Origin: Endomychus coccineus
Lineage: Eukaryota; Arthropoda; Insecta; Coleoptera; Endomychidae
Assembly (NCBI GenBank): GCA_958510875.1
Contig: OY294067.1
Location: 29,872,912 to 29,936,911, forward strand
DNA length: 64,000 nt
Direction of reading: 5' to 3'
Part shown: piece after piece, positions 61,266 to 64,000 of the stretch
Numbering within the stretch: the stretch's first letter is position 1
How the letters are laid out: every line of letters begins with the position of its first letter
Program-made: the position numbers and the translations under genes
Notes under the pieces: generated by a model
Seen by the model: only the letters and a program-made list of their open reading frames with translations
What the model was told of the DNA's origin: nothing
Databases searched by the model: none

Positions 61266-62654
61266 TATGTATTGATTACTAAAATATAAATAGATTAATT
61301 GAAAAATGATGAGACAAGCATGTGGCTTGTAGATAAATATTGTATTAGAAATATCATTGAATAATTATATAACGATATTAATCAATCATATTGCTAATTA
61401 TGAAGACTTACCGCCTCTTTTCAAGAGGGTTTCCACTACTAATTATTAATTATTGTATTTCATATAAATTAGCAAATGCTAACTGAATTTTAACATTGAA
61501 TTAAGTGTTACACACACAGGTGTTGAAATCAAAAAAGAACAGTTATTTTAAGCAGAACGCGTAGCTGAGATGCATCACGCATGTCACGCATGGCAACTAG
61601 ATTCATCTTTATAACTTCCAGTGAAGAAATGTTTCACCAGTGGCGTTCTATTTATAGTAATGTATTATAGTAAGTGAACGGACATATTAACCGTTACATT
61701 GTGAACAGTGGCACTCAAAATCGAGAAGCCAGTCCCTATATTATTACTTTGCTGATATCTCAAATAATATAAACAATTTGCGCAACTTTATTTGTGGTGA
61801 ACTTTTTTTCTGATACATTCTGAAGAGAATGCACTTTGTCTCATCAAAATCGATCCATTTCCCAAGGATTTACGGGTTCAATAGTCATTTGACTGCACTA
61901 TATGGATATGCCATGTTTATTAACTTCATACTTTTCTGAACATGAGAATAAACAATGGGGAGTTTACATTCAAAATCGATGAGGTTTGGTACTTGATCGT
62001 CAACTTCCATCAAAGTAAAATATATAATTCTCGTAGGATACTCATACAAAATCCAATATTCAACGCTCTCAAACAATTTGCAGAGTTTCCGTATTGTATC
62101 CATTCACCCTAAACCGTTTGAATTATCTCTAATTTGATAAAAATGTTTTAGAACGTAATGTCTATTTCCGGTTACGAAGGAGAAGTCTTTATTTTAAATA
62201 ACAAAGTTTATATTTTATTACAAAATCTGGTTTCGTACAGAAGCTGCAACCGCATTATTCAGTGAAATGAGGAATGCGTTTTGTGAATAAAGTGAAAATA
62301 TATTGCTTGTAACGAATTGCATACAATATCGCCGGATATTGTGAGGGGTTTATAGTGTCACGGCTAGGTATGATAAAACTTCACATACCACATGTGTAAT
62401 TTATACGTCCACATACATTGCCCAGCATACCGTGTAGGGATAAATCCAGATTCCCGGAAAACATTTAAGATTTTACCGTTTCTACTATGTGAAAGATAAG
62501 TGTTGGCTGTCTCTATTAATTCGAAGAAAGCGAGAAGGATCGAGCCAAATGTTTCTTGGAATTCCAAATTTATTATCTCATTAACAGAAGTTCCCAATTT
62601 TGGTTGCAATTACTCAAAAAAGTATATATGATGATAATAACAATGATAATAAAT
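61266..62654. other. No gene recognised
   Basis: AT-rich DNA with only short open stretches (61885-62103 and 62364-62609, minus strand) that have no motif I can name. A TGATGATAATAA-type simple repeat lies at 62630-62660. Confidence 0.45.
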
Positions 62655-63302
62655 CATCGTTATTAAATATCAATTGATTAATGGAGATCTGGCAAATATT
62701 TTGAAATCGGGATGTGATAATCTAGTAGAGTTTGATGCAACCAAAACTCAAGCTTGCGTCTTCTCCAGGGAGGCAGAACCCACAATCCCTAATGATGATG
62801 TCAGGTACAACTATTCCTATGAAGTCTTCCATAACAATGCTCGGGATCACCACCAACAGCACCCTCCCATGGGATGATCATGTGAAGTCCATTGCGAAAA
62901 CCGCTTCACAAAAACTGGGTTTTCTATTCCGTGCCAAGAGCTACTTTACATCGCAGCAGCTTCTCATAATCTACAAAGCACATATCTAACCTGTCCTGGA
63001 GTATTGTTCAAATGTTTGGAGTTCGGTTCCCAAACTTACGCTGAAGCTCTTGGATTCTATCCAAGGTATTCGATTGATTGATGATGTCACACTTACGAGT
63101 TCATTGACCTCTCTAGAACATCGTAGAAAGGTGGGAGATATTTCCATGGTCGAGGTTCATCAGAATTTTCGTCTGTTATTCCACCACGAGAAATTCCAGA
63201 TAAGCGGACTAGACGAGATCAAACTAGTTACCACTTCACTGTCAAACTCAAGACCTGTCGAACTTCTTGCTACCAGACTTCATTTTGTTATCGAATACCA
63301 AA
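62655..63302 (+). pseudogene. Non-LTR ORF2 remnant (family 1), interrupted by hAT
   Basis: Same family as 16310-17280. It covers the part after motif C (DNLVEFDATKTQACVFSREA, WDDHVKSIAKTASQKLGFLF, RAKSYFTSQQLLIIYKAHI) and the end box (LIDDVTLTSSLTSLEHRRKV). It is frame-shifted near 62860 and 63000. At 63302 the sequence stops at the start of the hAT-like element; the 16-kb copy continues beyond the equivalent point, so the hAT element has inserted into this copy. Confidence 0.8.
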
Positions 63303-64000
63303 CAGTGGCGGCTCGTGAATTTTCGAGAGAGGAGGCTGGACATAAAACGTTTTTGTAAAAATATACTCTATTCACAGCCTTTTTACCTTTGCACAGCGAC
63401 CGTACCAGCTACTTCAGTGACAAAATTAATTGTTACCCAGCAAGAACCAACGTGGAGGTATAGAGTTTCTCCTGCCAAAAAATTTTTTTGTTCGTTTTTT
63501 GTCTTTTATTTTTTTTGGATTTTTAATATTTTTCTTTTTTTTGGAATTTTTCATGTTTTGTTTTTTTTTATTAATTTTATTAACTTTTTTTATATATTAA
63601 CGGAATTCTACGGTCTTTAGTTTGCGAAAAATGATCAATAATATTATCAAAAAATGTATTATTTTGTTTTAAGTGTTTTACTAAATCTTTTTCAATAGAT
63701 ATTAAACTAACATTGAATAAACGATTTTGGCCCATTGTATTTGGCATGTAAGTTTTAATTCGTTTGAGAGTAGAAAATGATCTCTCGTCTCTCCACCGAT
63801 GCAGACGTGACAGGAATGGTGACAGTCAAACAAAGTAGTTTATAAAACTGAGGTAAAACTTGTTGCAAATCATTGCCTATCATATATTTTATCATATCGG
63901 CGTGAATGTCGTACTGGCCTAAAATATCTTTATCCGAGTATATAACGCATAAATTCATTGTGCCGTGCTATTTTATCAAAAAATTTATATTTTAGAACTA
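63303..64000 (-). mobile_element. hAT-like DNA transposon, 3' part, cut by window edge
   Basis: Begins CAGTGGCGGCTCGTG at 63303, the same terminus as the element ending at 879. The minus-strand transposase C-terminus lies at 63580-63958, so 63303 is the 3' end and the rest lies beyond 64000. A T-rich tract (63480-63600) separates the terminus from the gene. The 8-bp target duplication cannot be tested. Confidence 0.75.
63580..63958 (-). pseudogene. hAT transposase C-terminal dimerisation region, frame-shifted
   Basis: The upstream frame reads LLCLTVTIPVTSASVERRE; after a one- or two-base shift the next frame reads RSFSTLKRIKTYMPNTMGQN and RLFNVSLISIEKDL, stopping at 63582-63580. This is the hAT dimerisation block (L-T-I-P-V-T-S-A-S-x-E-R-S-F-S-x-L-K-R-I-K-T-Y-x-R-N-T-M). 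The frame change sits inside the S-x-E-R-S-F core, so this copy is inactive. Confidence 0.85.

Overview
This is AT-rich animal nuclear DNA, almost certainly from an insect. It has spliced genes with GT..AG introns, AATAAA-type polyadenylation signals, two satellite arrays, and dense remains of Penelope-like, Tc1/mariner-like, hAT-like and non-LTR elements. A beetle is possible, but the sequence does not prove the order.

The only recognisable conserved host gene is AHSA1/Aha1, the activator of the Hsp90 ATPase. It lies on the minus strand from 23008 down to 4908. Three coding exons (120 + 176 + 44 codons) join in phase 0 into a 340-residue protein, about the length of human AHSA1. Intron 1 is 13.1 kb and intron 2 is 4.0 kb. 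Three single-exon calmodulin-like EF-hand genes (11783-12265, 15613-16149, 20823-21308) sit on the opposite strand inside intron 1, each with an AATAAA shortly downstream. The first and third are clear paralogs; the middle one is divergent.

Layout. 1-879: the end of a hAT-like element. 2395-4497: a 16-copy satellite of about 131 bp, close to the 3' end of AHSA1. 4908-23008: AHSA1 with its nested EF-hand genes and intronic repeats (two palindromic foldbacks, a 613-bp MITE with a perfect 8-bp target duplication, mariner, Penelope-like and non-LTR fragments, a tRNA-like relic). 24078-27658: inverted Penelope-like arms, interrupted by a foldback that contains a 492-bp tandem duplication. 28481-30488: a Penelope-like element with a GIY-YIG ORF and a long inverted arm. 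31-38 kb: broken non-LTR, mariner and Crypton-like pieces. 39890-47098: about 50 copies of a 143-bp satellite with higher-order periods. Nested in it at 47099-49460 is a 2.36-kb DNA transposon that I match to the DUF7869 type, flanked by an ATTT duplication. A tRNA-derived SINE, a 9-bp minisatellite and a 321-bp duplication follow. 52-58 kb: Penelope-like, non-LTR and foldback fragments. 58456-60875: a 2.4-kb mariner-like element with 618-bp terminal inverted repeats, inserted in a Penelope-like arm. 62655-64000: a non-LTR fragment interrupted by another hAT-like element.

The most unusual signal is a recurring hammerhead-ribozyme-like motif in four Penelope-like families. The best copies (24126-24169 and 60921-60964, minus strand) have a perfectly paired stem I, a CTGATGA core, a hairpin stem II, GAAA, and a palindromic stem III with a GTA cleavage site. 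Across families the motif keeps one extra U between the CTGANGA box and stem II.
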